Positions 35,701 to 45,450 of a stretch of DNA of 64,000 bases are shown piece after piece; positions within the stretch are counted from its first letter, which is position 1; every line of letters begins with the position of its first letter. This DNA comes from Pseudeuparius sepicola. Its lineage: Eukaryota; Arthropoda; Insecta; Coleoptera; Anthribidae. The notes under the pieces were generated by a model. It saw nothing but the letters and a program-made list of their open reading frames with translations. It had not been told where the DNA came from and ran no database searches. The DNA lies in NCBI GenBank assembly GCA_963920635.1, contig OY987299.1:116189373-116253372 (forward strand), read 5' to 3'. The translations under genes and the position numbers were made by a program.

Positions 35701-38178
35701 TAACTCGCGCGTGGGCTCTGCCGTACATTGCTCCTCGCTTCGCTCGTCGCGACAGGCTTCTTTTGGGTAACTCGCGCGTGGACTCTGCCGGCCATTGCTC
35801 CTCGCTTCGCTCGTCGCAACAGGTTTCTTTTTTGTAACTCGCGCGTGGGCTCTGCCGGCCATTGCTCCTCGCTTCGCTCGTCGCGATAGGCTTCTTTTAG
35901 GTAACTCGCGCGTGGGCTCTGCCGGCCATTGCTCCTCGCTTCGCTCGTCGCGACAGGCTTCTTTTGGGTAACTCGCGCGTGGGCTCTGCCGTACATTGCT
36001 CCTCGCTTCGCTCGTCGCGACAGGCTTCTTTTGGGTAAAACGCGCGTGGGCTCTGCCGGCCATTGCTCCTCGCTTCGCTCGTCGCGACAGGCTTCTTTTG
36101 GGTAACTCGCGCGTGGGCTCTGCCGTACATTGCTCCTCGCTTCGCTCGTCGCGACAGGCTTCTTTTAGGAGACTCGCGCGTGGGCTCTGCCGGCCATTGC
36201 TCCTCGCTTTGCTCGTCGCGACAGGCTTCTTTTGGGTAACTCGCGCGTGGGCTCTGCCGGCCATTGCTCCTCGCTTCGCTCGTCGCGACAGGCTTCTTTT
36301 GGGTAACTCGCGCGTGGGCTCTGCCGTACATTGCTCCTCGCTTTGCTCGTCGCGACAGGCTTCTTTTGGGTAACTCGCGCGTGGGCTCTGCCGTGCATTG
36401 CTCCTCGCTTCGCTCGTCGCGACAGGCTTCTTTTGGGTAACTCGCGCGTGGGCTCTGCCGGCCATTGCTCCTCGCTTCGCTCGTCGCGACGGGCTTCTTT
36501 TGGGTAACTCGCACGTGGGCTCTGCCGTACATTGCTCCTCGCTTCGCTCGTCGCGACAGGCTTCCTTTGGGTAACTCGCGCGTGGGCTCTGCCGTACATT
36601 GCTCCTCGCTTTGCTCGTCGCGACAGGCTTCTTTTGGGTAACTCGCGCGTGGGCTCTGCCGTGCATTGCTCCTCGCTTCGCTCGTCGCGACAGGCTTCTT
36701 TTGGGTAACTCGCGCGTGGGCTCTGCCGGCCATTGCTCCTCGCTTCGCTCGTCGCGACAGGCTTCTTTTGGGTAACTCGCGCGTGGGCTCTGCCGTACAT
36801 TGCTCCTCGCTTCGCTCGTCGCGACAGGCTTCTTTTGGGTAAACCGCGCGTGGGCTCTGCCGGCCATTGCTCCTCGCTTCGCTCGTCGCGACAGGCTTCT
36901 TTTAGGTAACTCGCGCGTGGGCTCTGCCGTACATGGCTCCTCGCTTCGCTCGTCGCGACAGGCTTCTTTTAGGAGACTCGCGCGTGGGCTCTGCCGGCCA
37001 TTGCTCCTCGCTTTGCTCGTCGCGACAGGCTTCTTTTGGGTAACTCGCGCGTGGGCTCTGCCGGCCATTGCTCCTCGCTTCGCTCGTCGCGACAGGCTTC
37101 TTTTGGGTAACTCGCGCGTGGGCTCTGCCGTACATTGCTCCTCGCTTCGCTCGTCGCGACAGGCTTCTTTTGGGTAACTCGCGCGTGGGCTCTGCCGTAC
37201 ATTGCTCCTCGCTTCGCTCGTCGCGACAGGCTTCTTTTGGGTAACTCGCGCGTGGGCTCTGCCGTACATTGCTCCTCGCTTTGCTCGTCGCGACAGGCTT
37301 CTTTTGGGTAACTCGCGCGTGGGCTCTGCCGTGCATTGCTCCTCGCTTCGCTCGTCGCGACAGGCTTCTTTTGGGTAACTCGCGCGTGGGCTCTGCCGGC
37401 CATTGCTCCTCGCTTCGCTCGTCGCGACAGGCTTCTTTTGGGTAACTCGCGCGTGGGCTCTGCCGTACATTGCTCCTCGCTTCGCTCGTCGCGACAGGCT
37501 TCTTTTGGGTAAACTGCGCGTGGGCTCTGCCGGCCATTGCTCCTCGCTTCGCTCGTCGCGACAGGCTTCTTTTAGGTAACTCGCGCGTGGGCTCTGCCGT
37601 ACATTGCTCCTCGCTTCGCTCGTCGCGACAGGCTTCTTTTGGGTAACTCGCGCGTGGGCTCTGCCGGCCATTGCTCCTCGCTTCGCTCGTCGCGACAGGC
37701 TTCTTTCGGGTAACTCGCGCGTGGGCTCTACCGGCCATTGCTCCTCGCTTCGCTCGTCGCGGCAGGCTTCTTTTAGGCAACTCGCGCGTAGGCTCTGCCG
37801 GCCATTGCTCCTCGCTTCGCTCGTCGCGACAGGCTTCTTTTGGGTAGCTCGCGCGTGGGCCCTGCCGGCCATTGCTCCTCGCTTCGCTCGTCGCGACAGG
37901 CTCCTTTTAAGTAACTCGCGCGTGGGCTCTGCCGGCCATTGCTCCTCGCTTCGCTCGTCGCGACAGGCTTCTTTCGGGTAACTCGCGCGTGGGCTCTGCC
38001 GGCCATTGCTCCTCGCTTCGCTCGTCGCGACAGGCTCCTTTTAAGTAACTCGCGCGTGGGCTCTGCCGGCCATTGCTCCTCGCTTCGCTCGTCGCGACAG
38101 GCTTCTTTCGGGTAACTCGCGCGTGGGCTCTGCCGGCCATTGCTCCTCGCTTCGCTCGTCGCGACAGGCTCCTTTTAA
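32712..38178 (-). repeat. 67-bp minisatellite array B, about 82 units with higher-order repeats
   Basis: Same unit as array A. Most units are 67 bp; a few are 55 bp (12-bp deletion giving GCTCCTCGCGACAGG, near 33355, 34485 and 35680) and one is 66 bp (near 33565). Marker variants repeat at exact multiples: GTAAAACGCG at 33982, 34841 and 36035 (859 and 1194 bp apart); TTAGGAGACTCG at 34971, 35172, 36165 and 36969; CCGTGCATTG at 36391, 36659 and 37329 (4 and 10 units). At the right end a 134-bp dimer alternates CTCCTTTTAAG and CTTCTTTCGGG. Open frames of up to 1275 codons on the minus strand fall entirely within it. Confidence 0.95.
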
Positions 38179-41100
38179 ACAAAAAAAAAACAAAACGTTG
38201 CACGCGTTTTCTAGAAAATTCCGTAGGTGGGCGGAAAATTTTTTTCGGGTAAAATATACAGGGTGTTTCGAGAAAGTGATCGTGCACTTTCCCGTTTATT
38301 CCAATCTCTGAAAATAAAAAAGTTGCGCGTATTTTCTCGAAAACCAAGTAGCGGAGGCAAATTTTTTTCAACACGAATATACAGGGTGTCCAAAAAAGGG
38401 CAATTACCCGCGCCGTCTTCGCTTCCCCCCTACCCAAGCCAGTTGGAAGGAAGGCATACGCGTCCGTAAGGGAGTTGGGCTTTCAGGAGGACGGGGGAGC
38501 GCGCGGGGGAGAATTTTTTTTTCGACACAAATATACAGGGTGTTCAAAAAAGGGCAGTTACCCGCGTCGATTCTCTTCCCTCCTAACTGAATATTGAATC
38601 GTTCATATCGACGCCAGGTATATGCTTTCCCAAGTCGCATAGTGACGTCTAACCTAACCCGAAAATAGGTTAGCCATCATTTTTAACGTTTGAAATTCTA
38701 AAAGTCTTGTATACCTGAGGGTTCTGAAAAAAAACGCTCAAAAAAAACGGCCAAGTCCCGGGAATCCGTTTTATCGTTTTTCTCGAAGATCAAGTAGATT
38801 GGGAAAAAATTGTTTCGAGTAACTTTTATTTACTTTCGCGTGCCCTTTACACTCACGAAGAAACCAAGTTTCTACCTTTGAAAACGAAAAAGTTGCACGC
38901 GTTTTCTCGAAAATATAGTGGGCGCAGGAAAAATTTTCCTCAGACAAAATTTACAGCGTTTCTTCAGAGAGTAACAACGCACTTTTCATGTTTTTCCGAA
39001 CTCTATAAATAAAGAAGTTTTCGTTGTTTTCTCTAAAACCAAGTAGGCGGGGAAATTTTCTTTACCGTCGTTTTTCTTCCTTCCCCCCACCCGTTCGATC
39101 GCTGTCGGAACGAAATTTTTATCTCGCCAAACAAAAAAGTTGTATTTGTTCCGGGAAAACAGAGTGTGCCATGGAAAATTTTTTTTTCGATAATTTTCCC
39201 CTCGGCATATGGGGCCGATCAAAGAAAACCGCAAGTCTCTATCTCTATTAATAAGAAAGTTATTGACTTAAGAAAAATCCAAGTAGGCCATGCAAAAAAA
39301 AAATTTCTGCGCAGCGTCATTTTACATCCTCTACCTAACGCACTTTGTCCCGTCTTTCTATCTCGTCGCATAGAAAAGTTGTGTTTTCCGGCGAAATCGA
39401 GTAGGCCATGGAATTTTTTTTTTCACATTTCTCAATCATTTCGCCCTGGCAACCCAACAAAGGAAACCCGGATCTCCTATCTCTAAAGATAGCAAAGTTG
39501 CATTTGTTCTGTCAAAATCGAGGTGGCCATGAAAAATTTTCGTCGTCCATTCTTTTCCTCCCCCCATCTGCTTACAATCAAAACAAACGGCAACCCCGTA
39601 TCTCTGACGGCATAGGAGTTACGGCAGCTTAAAGAATTTCGAGGTTATGTTGTATCGTAAATTTCCAACTAAATTCGCAGTCTGAAAGTCGTCCATAACC
39701 TAAGGGTCGTTGTTTTGGCGGCAAAAATAAAAAATTCCAACCCTCCGCGTCGACCGCTTCGAAAAAGCGCAAATATTCAACAGGCGTTCGGTAACTTGAA
39801 ATCCTCACCCCCCGTATACGTCCATTTCGAAGTCGCAGATATTCAACAGGTGCGAGTTCTTCGGCCGGCGAAAAAATCCGCACGTCGACACCGCGTATAT
39901 GCACCCTCAAGTTGCGGTTTGACTTCCCGCCATAACCTCGAAGGCGCGACTGACGGCGAATCTAACCTCCGAAATGTATCGTAAAATTCCGCGTTGTTTT
40001 GCCCTTTACATTTTAAAGAAATAGACACCCGGTACGCATTGGCAGTTTGAAATGTCTTTAACCTAAAAGGCCCTTTTGCTTGGCAGTGACGTGAAGGCGA
40101 ATTCTAACCTCCCATCGTCCAGTTTAAAAGTGCAAAAATTCTCATATCGACACCAGGTACTTCTTCTCAAGTCGCATATTGACGTCTAATCCTAACCTCT
40201 GCTTTACACCCCTGTCATGGGAATCTAACCTGAATGTAGGTTAGCCATCATTTTGAAAGAAGTATAAAAGTCTTGTATACCTGAGGGTTCTGAAAGAAAA
40301 AATCTTCTCAAAAAAACGGCTAAGTCCCGGGAATCTGTCTTAACGTTTTTCTTGAAAATCAAGTAGGCTGGAAAAAATCGTTTCGAGTAACTTATATTTT
40401 CTTTCGCGTGCCCTTTACGTCCCCGAAGGAACCACGTTCCTACCTTTGAAAACGAAAAAGTTGCACGCGTTTCCTCGGAAATGCGGCGGGTGGACGAAAA
40501 ATTTTTTTCGAGTAAAATATACAGGGTGTTGCGAGAAAGTGAGCGTGCACTTTTCCGTTTTTCCCTATCCCCGAAAATGAAAAAGTTTCGCCTATTTTCT
40601 CGAAAACCAAGTAGGCGGGGGAATTTTTTTTCGCGACGGTTCCCTTTCTTTCCCGTACACATTCCATACCAGCAGAAGCGAAATTTTTATCTCGCCAAAC
40701 AAAAGAGTTGTGTCTGTTCTGGGAAATCTAGCGTGCGGTGGGAAAATTTTTCTTTTCGATAATTTTCTCGTTGGCATTTGGGGCCGGTCAAAAAAAACCG
40801 CAAGTCTCCATCTCTAATAATAAGAAAGTTATTGACTTAAGAAAAATCCAAGTAGGCCATGCAAAAAAAAATTTTTCTGAGCAGCGTCATTTTACATCCT
40901 CTACCTAACGCCCTTTGTCCCGTCTTTATATCTCGTCGCATAAAAAAGTTGTATTTTCCGGCGAAATCGAGCAGGCCATGGAATTTTCTTCTCCGCGTTT
41001 CCCAATCATTTTACCCGGGCAAACGAACAAAAGAAACCCGAAACTTCTATCTCTAAAGACAAAAAATCGGCGGTTGTCGTGAGAAAATCGAGGTGGCCAC

Positions 41101-42500
41101 GGACAAATTTCGTCGTTCATTTTTCTCCTCTTCCAATGTGCTTGTAATCAAAACCAACGGCAACGCTCTATCTACAACGATTAAGTTTCGTACATTTCTC
41201 GCTCGACACATTTTCGAGAAAGAGACGCCCGGTACGCCCACCGGGTCTGGCGGCCCTCCGCAACCTGGCTCTTCGTCTTTGGCGGCGGCGAAGAAGACGC
41301 CAATATCCACCGCGTATCCCCTTCGAAAGTGCAGATATTCAACAGGCGTGCGTACGCGAAAATCGCCACCCCCGTATCCGCCCGTTTCGAAATCGCAGAT
41401 ATTCAACAGGTTGATTAGTTCTTCGGCCGGCGAAAAAATTCACATGTCGACATCCGGTATGCACCCTCAAGTCGCGGTTTGGCTTCCCGCCATAACCTCG
41501 AAGGCGCGACTGACGGAGAATCTAACCCCTCGCGCGACACAGCCTTGCAGGAAAAACTGGCGCCGTTAGGTTGCCGGAGTTTTTAGTGACTAATCTTACA
41601 ATCAGTCCCACGAACATGGGCCATCTTCTTGGCAAAGGAATTTCTATAACCTCGGACAGAGCCGTTTTAAAAATCGGAGGAGGTGGTAGATCTCTTAGTT
41701 GGGTCTCGTACTTTCCTCCGGTACCGAAAGAAACCTCGAAGATCCGATATCTGAGAAATTTCCGCAATCTCGATTTTATTCTTCCGAGAAATGGGACGGC
41801 TGTAGAATCAGCGAAATCGACGGAAATCCTCCGAAACCGCTCTTGGGAATTGCGTGTTTTTTCTTATTTCTCGATTTTTCGGGGGCGCCGGAGGCATCCG
41901 AACCTGACTTGAAGACATGGAGGAAGCTTTAAAAATTCCGACCTCGCGGCCCCGAGCTCAAATAACGTGGCTACGGCCCGACAAAAACAGGCAATTTCTG
42001 ACAATTTCGCGACTTTTTTTGACTAATTTTTTGGCGCAGCACGACACATAAAAACGATCCGATTTCTCTCGGGAAAAAAGCTTAATAACTCTCGCATTTA
42101 CCCCTTTAAAAATCCGAAAAAGTGTTAAATCTCTTCATCGGACCTTCCTCTTCCTTCCCGTTGCGATTTCCTTTCCCCTACGACCCTATTTAAGAATCTT
42201 CTTCGTCGCGCTCGAGACAGTATTCACGGGCCACTGTATCACCCGAAAACCTATTTTTCTCTTTACCGCACAATTCGATGGCCCCACCGTACCACCGCTT
42301 TAACAGTTTACGATAAGCGGAGGGATCGTTTCCGGCCAAAATCCTGTGCGCTATCCTGTCCTAAATTTCGTCTAGTTTCTTCAAATACCTCTCGCCGGCC
42401 GCTTCGCGGCCGGCTCGAACACTTCTAGGGTATAAAGTGGGGGCACCTTTTCGACCCCGATTAGAAAAGAACACGTTCAACGGCTATTAATATATACTAA

Positions 42501-42534
42501 CTAGCAATTCGCCCACCTGCGCTTGCGCGCAGGG
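42501..42534 (-). terminator. Helitron copy 3 3'-terminal hairpin and CTAG
   Basis: ACCTGCGC (42515-42522), loop TTGC, GCGCAGGG (42527-42534), so the outermost base pair is lost relative to copies 1 and 2; 10-nt spacer and CTAG are intact. Confidence 0.75.
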
Positions 42535-42589
42535 TGGGCGTCTCCCCAGGCCTGCGGCCGGCGGCGGCTTCGCCGCCGCAACCTTCTTT

Positions 42590-42800
42590 TGGATAACTCG
42601 CGCGTGGGCTCTGCCGGCCGTTGCTCCTCGCTTCGCTCGTCGCGACAGGCTTCTTTTAGGTAGCTCGCGCGTGGGCTCTGCCGGCCATTGCTCCTCGCTT
42701 CGCTCGTCGCGACAGTCTTCTTTTGGGTAACTCGCGCGTGGGCTCTGCCGGCCGTTGCTCCTCGCTTCGCTCGTCGCGACAGGCTTCTTTTAGGTAGCTC
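42590..42800 (-). repeat. 67-bp minisatellite array C, about 3 units
   Basis: Three units plus partial ones, diverging at TAGGTAGCTCACTCGTGGTT. An isolated partial unit ending TCGCTCGTCGCGATTTGC lies at about 43050-43100, so the array is split by the hairpin block. Confidence 0.9.
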
Positions 42801-42815
42801 ACTCGTGGTTCGTCA

Positions 42816-43060
42816 CCATGGGAGTTCGGCCGCTTCGCGGCCTCACGTCCCTTCCGCGCCGGATACCCCTCGGCTTATCGCCGCCCTCGGCCTACGGCCT
42901 CGTGCGTCAATTTTGGCGCCTCGCTTCGCTCGTCGCGTTGGGCGCCGCACTCGGGCTTCGCCCTCGTGCGTCGCTCCCTTGGTCTATTGCCGCACTCGGC
43001 CTTCGGCCTCGCGCGGCAATCCTGGCGAGAAGGATGGGCTCTGGCCGGCACCGGTGGGCT
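42816..43060. repeat. GC-rich hairpin block of Helitron copy 3
   Basis: Series of stems with TTCG-type loops: GGCCGCTTCGCGGCC, CTCGGGCTTCGCCCTCG, CTCGGCCTTCGGCCTCG. Related to 24600-24708 in copy 1. Confidence 0.75.
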
Positions 43061-45167
43061 CTGCCGGCCATTGCTCCTCGCTTCGCTCGTCGCGATTTGC
43101 TAAAATCGATATTTTCTAGGTAATCAAGGCGGCCGAGAAAAAATGTTTGGAGTAACTTTTTTTTTGTTTTTCAGTGCCCTTTTCATCCCAGCAGGAACCA
43201 AGTCTCTATCTCTGAAAATGAAAAAGTTTCCGTTGTTTTCTCTAAAATCAAGTAGGCGGGGAAATTTTCTTTGTCGTCGTTTTCCTTCCTTCCCCCCACC
43301 CGTTCGATCGCCGCCGGAACGAAATTTTTATCTCGCCAAACAAAAAAGTTGTATCTGTTCTGGGAAAACCGAGCGTGCCATGGAAAATTTTTTTCTTCGA
43401 TAATTTTCCCCTCGGCATATGGGGCCTATCAAAGAAAACCGCAAGTCTCTATCTCTATTAATAAGAAAGTTATTCACCTAAGAAAAATCCAAGTGGGCCA
43501 TGGAAAAAAAAATTTTCGGCGCAGCGTCATTTTACATCCTCTACCTAACGCACTTTGTCCCGTCTTTCTATCTAGTCGCATAGAAAAGTTGTGTTTTCCG
43601 GCGAAATCGAGTAGGCCATGGAAAATTTTTTTTCACGTTTCTCAATCATTTCGCCCCGGCAACCCAACAAAGAAAACCCGGATCTCCTATCTCTAAAGAT
43701 GGCAAAGTTGCATTTGTTCTGTCAAAATCGAGGTGGCCATGAAAAATTTTCGTCGTCCATTTTTTTCCTCCCCCCATATGCTTGCAATCAAAACAAACGG
43801 CAACCCCGTATCTCTAACGGCACGGGAGTTACGGCCGCTTAAAGAATTTCGTGGTTATGTCGTATCGTAAATTTCCAACTAAATTCGCAGTCTGAAAGTC
43901 GTCCATAACCTAAGGGACGTCGTTTTGGCGGCAAAAATCAAAATTCCAACTCTCCGCCTCGACCGCTTCGAAAAAGTGCAATTATTCAACAGGTGTTCGG
44001 TAACTTGAAATCCTCACTCCCAGTATACGTCCATTTCGGAATCGCAGATATTCAACAGGTGCTTAGTTCTTCGGCCGGCAAAAAAATTCACATGTCGACA
44101 TCTGGTATGCACCCTCAAGTCGCGGTTTGGCTTCCCGCCATAACCTCGAAGGCGCGACTGACGGAGAATCTAACCCCTCGCGCGACACAGCCAGCAGGAA
44201 AAACTGGCGCCGTTAGGTTGCCGGAGTTTTTAGTGACTAATCTTACAATCAGTGCCACGAACATGGACCATCTTCTTGGCAAAGGAATTTCTATAACCTC
44301 GGACAGAGCCGTTTTAAAAATCGGAGGAGGTGGTAGATCTCTTAGTTGGGTCTCGTACTTTCCTCCGGTACCGAAAGAAACCTCGAAGATCAGATATCTG
44401 AGAAATTTCCGCAATCTCGATTTTATTCTTCCGAGAAATGGGACGGCTGTACAATCAGCGAAATCGACGGAAATCCTCCGAAACCGCTCTTGGAAATTGC
44501 GTGTTTTCTCTCATTTCTCGATTTTTCGGGGGCGCCGGAGGCGTCCGGACCTGACCTGAAGACATGGAGGAAGCTTTAAAAATTGCGACCTCGCGGCCCC
44601 GAGCTCAAATAACGTGGCTACGGCCCGACGAAAACGGGCAATTTCTGACAATTTCGCGACTTTTTTTGACTAATTTTTTGGCGCAGCACGACACATAAAA
44701 ACGATCCGATTTCTCTCGGGAAAAAAGCTTAATAACTCTCGCATTTACCTCCTTAAAAATTCGAAAAAGTGTTAAATCTCTTAATCTGACCTTCCTCTCG
44801 CTTCCCTTTGCTATTTCCCTCACCCTACCGCTCTATTTAAGAATCATTTTCGCCCCGCTCCCGACCGAGACAGTTTTCACGGGCCACTGTATCACCCGAA
44901 AACCTATGTTCCTCTTTACCGCACACCACGTGACCCCCACCGTACCACCGCTTCTGGCGGCCGTAATTAAGCGAAGAAAGATCCACCGGCCTCGAGATTG
45001 CGTTTCTCGGATGCGGCCGTCCCTCACCTACCCGCGAACGACGAAGGTCGGCCGCTTCGCGGCCTCCCCCAACCGAGAGAGGGTCAATACAAAAGGTACT
45101 TTTTCGACCCCATTTAGAAAAGAACACCCTTATCAGCTATTAATATATATTAAACAAAATTACTTAC

Positions 45168-45255
45168 CGATGATTATTATCCTCAAACATTTTAGTTTTG
45201 GCGGTGAGGGAAGTGCCCCAAGCAGCACAGCTAAGCATAATAACATAAAAAGCAT
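45168..45255 (-). CDS. Candidate first coding exon of a small secreted host protein
   Basis: The ATG at 45253-45255 begins MLFMLLCLAVLLGALPS, a textbook signal-peptide shape (short N-region, leucine-rich core, small residues at the likely cleavage site), followed by PPKLKCLRIIII. The frame runs 29 codons plus one base to a strong donor, ATCATCG|GTAAGTA, at 45168/45167. Upstream is an acceptor TATATCAG at 45268. The only candidate next exon seen is at 24309, beyond the Helitron block. In the obvious phase that exon gives only three more residues before a stop, so either another acceptor is used, an exon is unseen, or the gene is broken. No family was recognised; it may be a small secreted peptide. 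Seen directly: signal-like peptide and splice signals. Inferred: that it is a gene. Confidence 0.4.
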
Positions 45256-45267
45256 CTGTACCACATA

Positions 45268-45379
45268 CTGATATAGATATCAAAATATTGAGTCAAAATT
45301 TGTTTACTACACAGTTTTAATATTTTTATACGATTTAGTTCCTGCAGCAACAAACACTCCCAATAGCAGCGCTACTTAC
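45268..45379 (-). other. Candidate first (5' UTR) intron
   Basis: Minus-strand donor AATCG|GTAAGTAGC at 45380/45379 and acceptor GATATCTATATCAG at 45268 define a 112-bp intron. The donor context ATCGGTAAGTA is identical to that of the next exon at 45168. Confidence 0.4.
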
Positions 45380-45450
45380 CGATTGGATTGGATTGAATAA
45401 GACTGCCGAAAATCAGTTCAGTTAAATAGGCACTTCTCATTAAGTTTTAT
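45380..45450 (-). promoter_or_regulatory. Candidate 5' UTR exon and promoter region of the minus-strand gene
   Basis: The minus strand reads CCTATTTAACTGAACTGATT then TTCGGCAGTCTTATT before the donor. TATTTAA followed about 24 bases later by GCAGTC could be a TATA-like box and initiator, although the spacing is a little short. The transcription start is not fixed by the sequence. Confidence 0.25.

Larger units (their letters stand above)
32630..42500 (-). mobile_element. Helitron copy 2 (non-autonomous, with the largest minisatellite)
   Basis: Its 3' CTAG (32630-32633) directly abuts the 5' end of copy 1, giving a head-to-tail arrangement with no spacer. The 5' end near 42500 reads TTAGTATATATTAATAGC. 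It contains array B (about 82 units) and a body related to those of copies 1 and 3: the block CATTTTACATCCTCTACCTA occurs near 39318 and 40889 here, near 26330 and 31128 in copy 1 and near 43527 in copy 3. A 5' segment at about 41570-42420 is close to 44215-45070 of copy 3. No Rep/helicase coding was found. Confidence 0.75.
42501..45153 (-). mobile_element. Helitron copy 3 (shortest, outermost at the 5' side)
   Basis: 3' CTAG at 42501-42504 abuts copy 2. The 5' end near 45153 reads TTTAATATATATTAATAGC and is followed by host sequence leading to a splice donor. It has only about three full 67-bp units, a longer GC hairpin block, and a body of about 2 kb lacking the 1.61-kb duplicated segment. 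No transposition proteins. Confidence 0.75.

Noticed and set aside
32326..37872. Giant minus-strand ORFs (449, 504, 694 and 1275 codons) as a real repetitive protein
   Set aside because: They lie in (and some run out of) a 67-bp minisatellite whose unit is stop-free in all minus frames; three overlapping frames are equally open, the unit length is not a multiple of three, and no start, domain or splice context supports translation.
34802..37981. Plus-strand hydrophobic repeat ORFs (192 and 125 codons) in array B
   Set aside because: Antisense readings of the same minisatellite; they begin and end wherever a variant unit creates or removes a stop.
24474..45164. AAATTACT at 24468-24475 and 45157-45164 as an 8-bp target duplication of the whole block
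   Set aside because: Part of the left copy overlaps the element's own CTAG, Helitrons do not make target duplications, and the remaining match is short and AT-rich; it may be chance.
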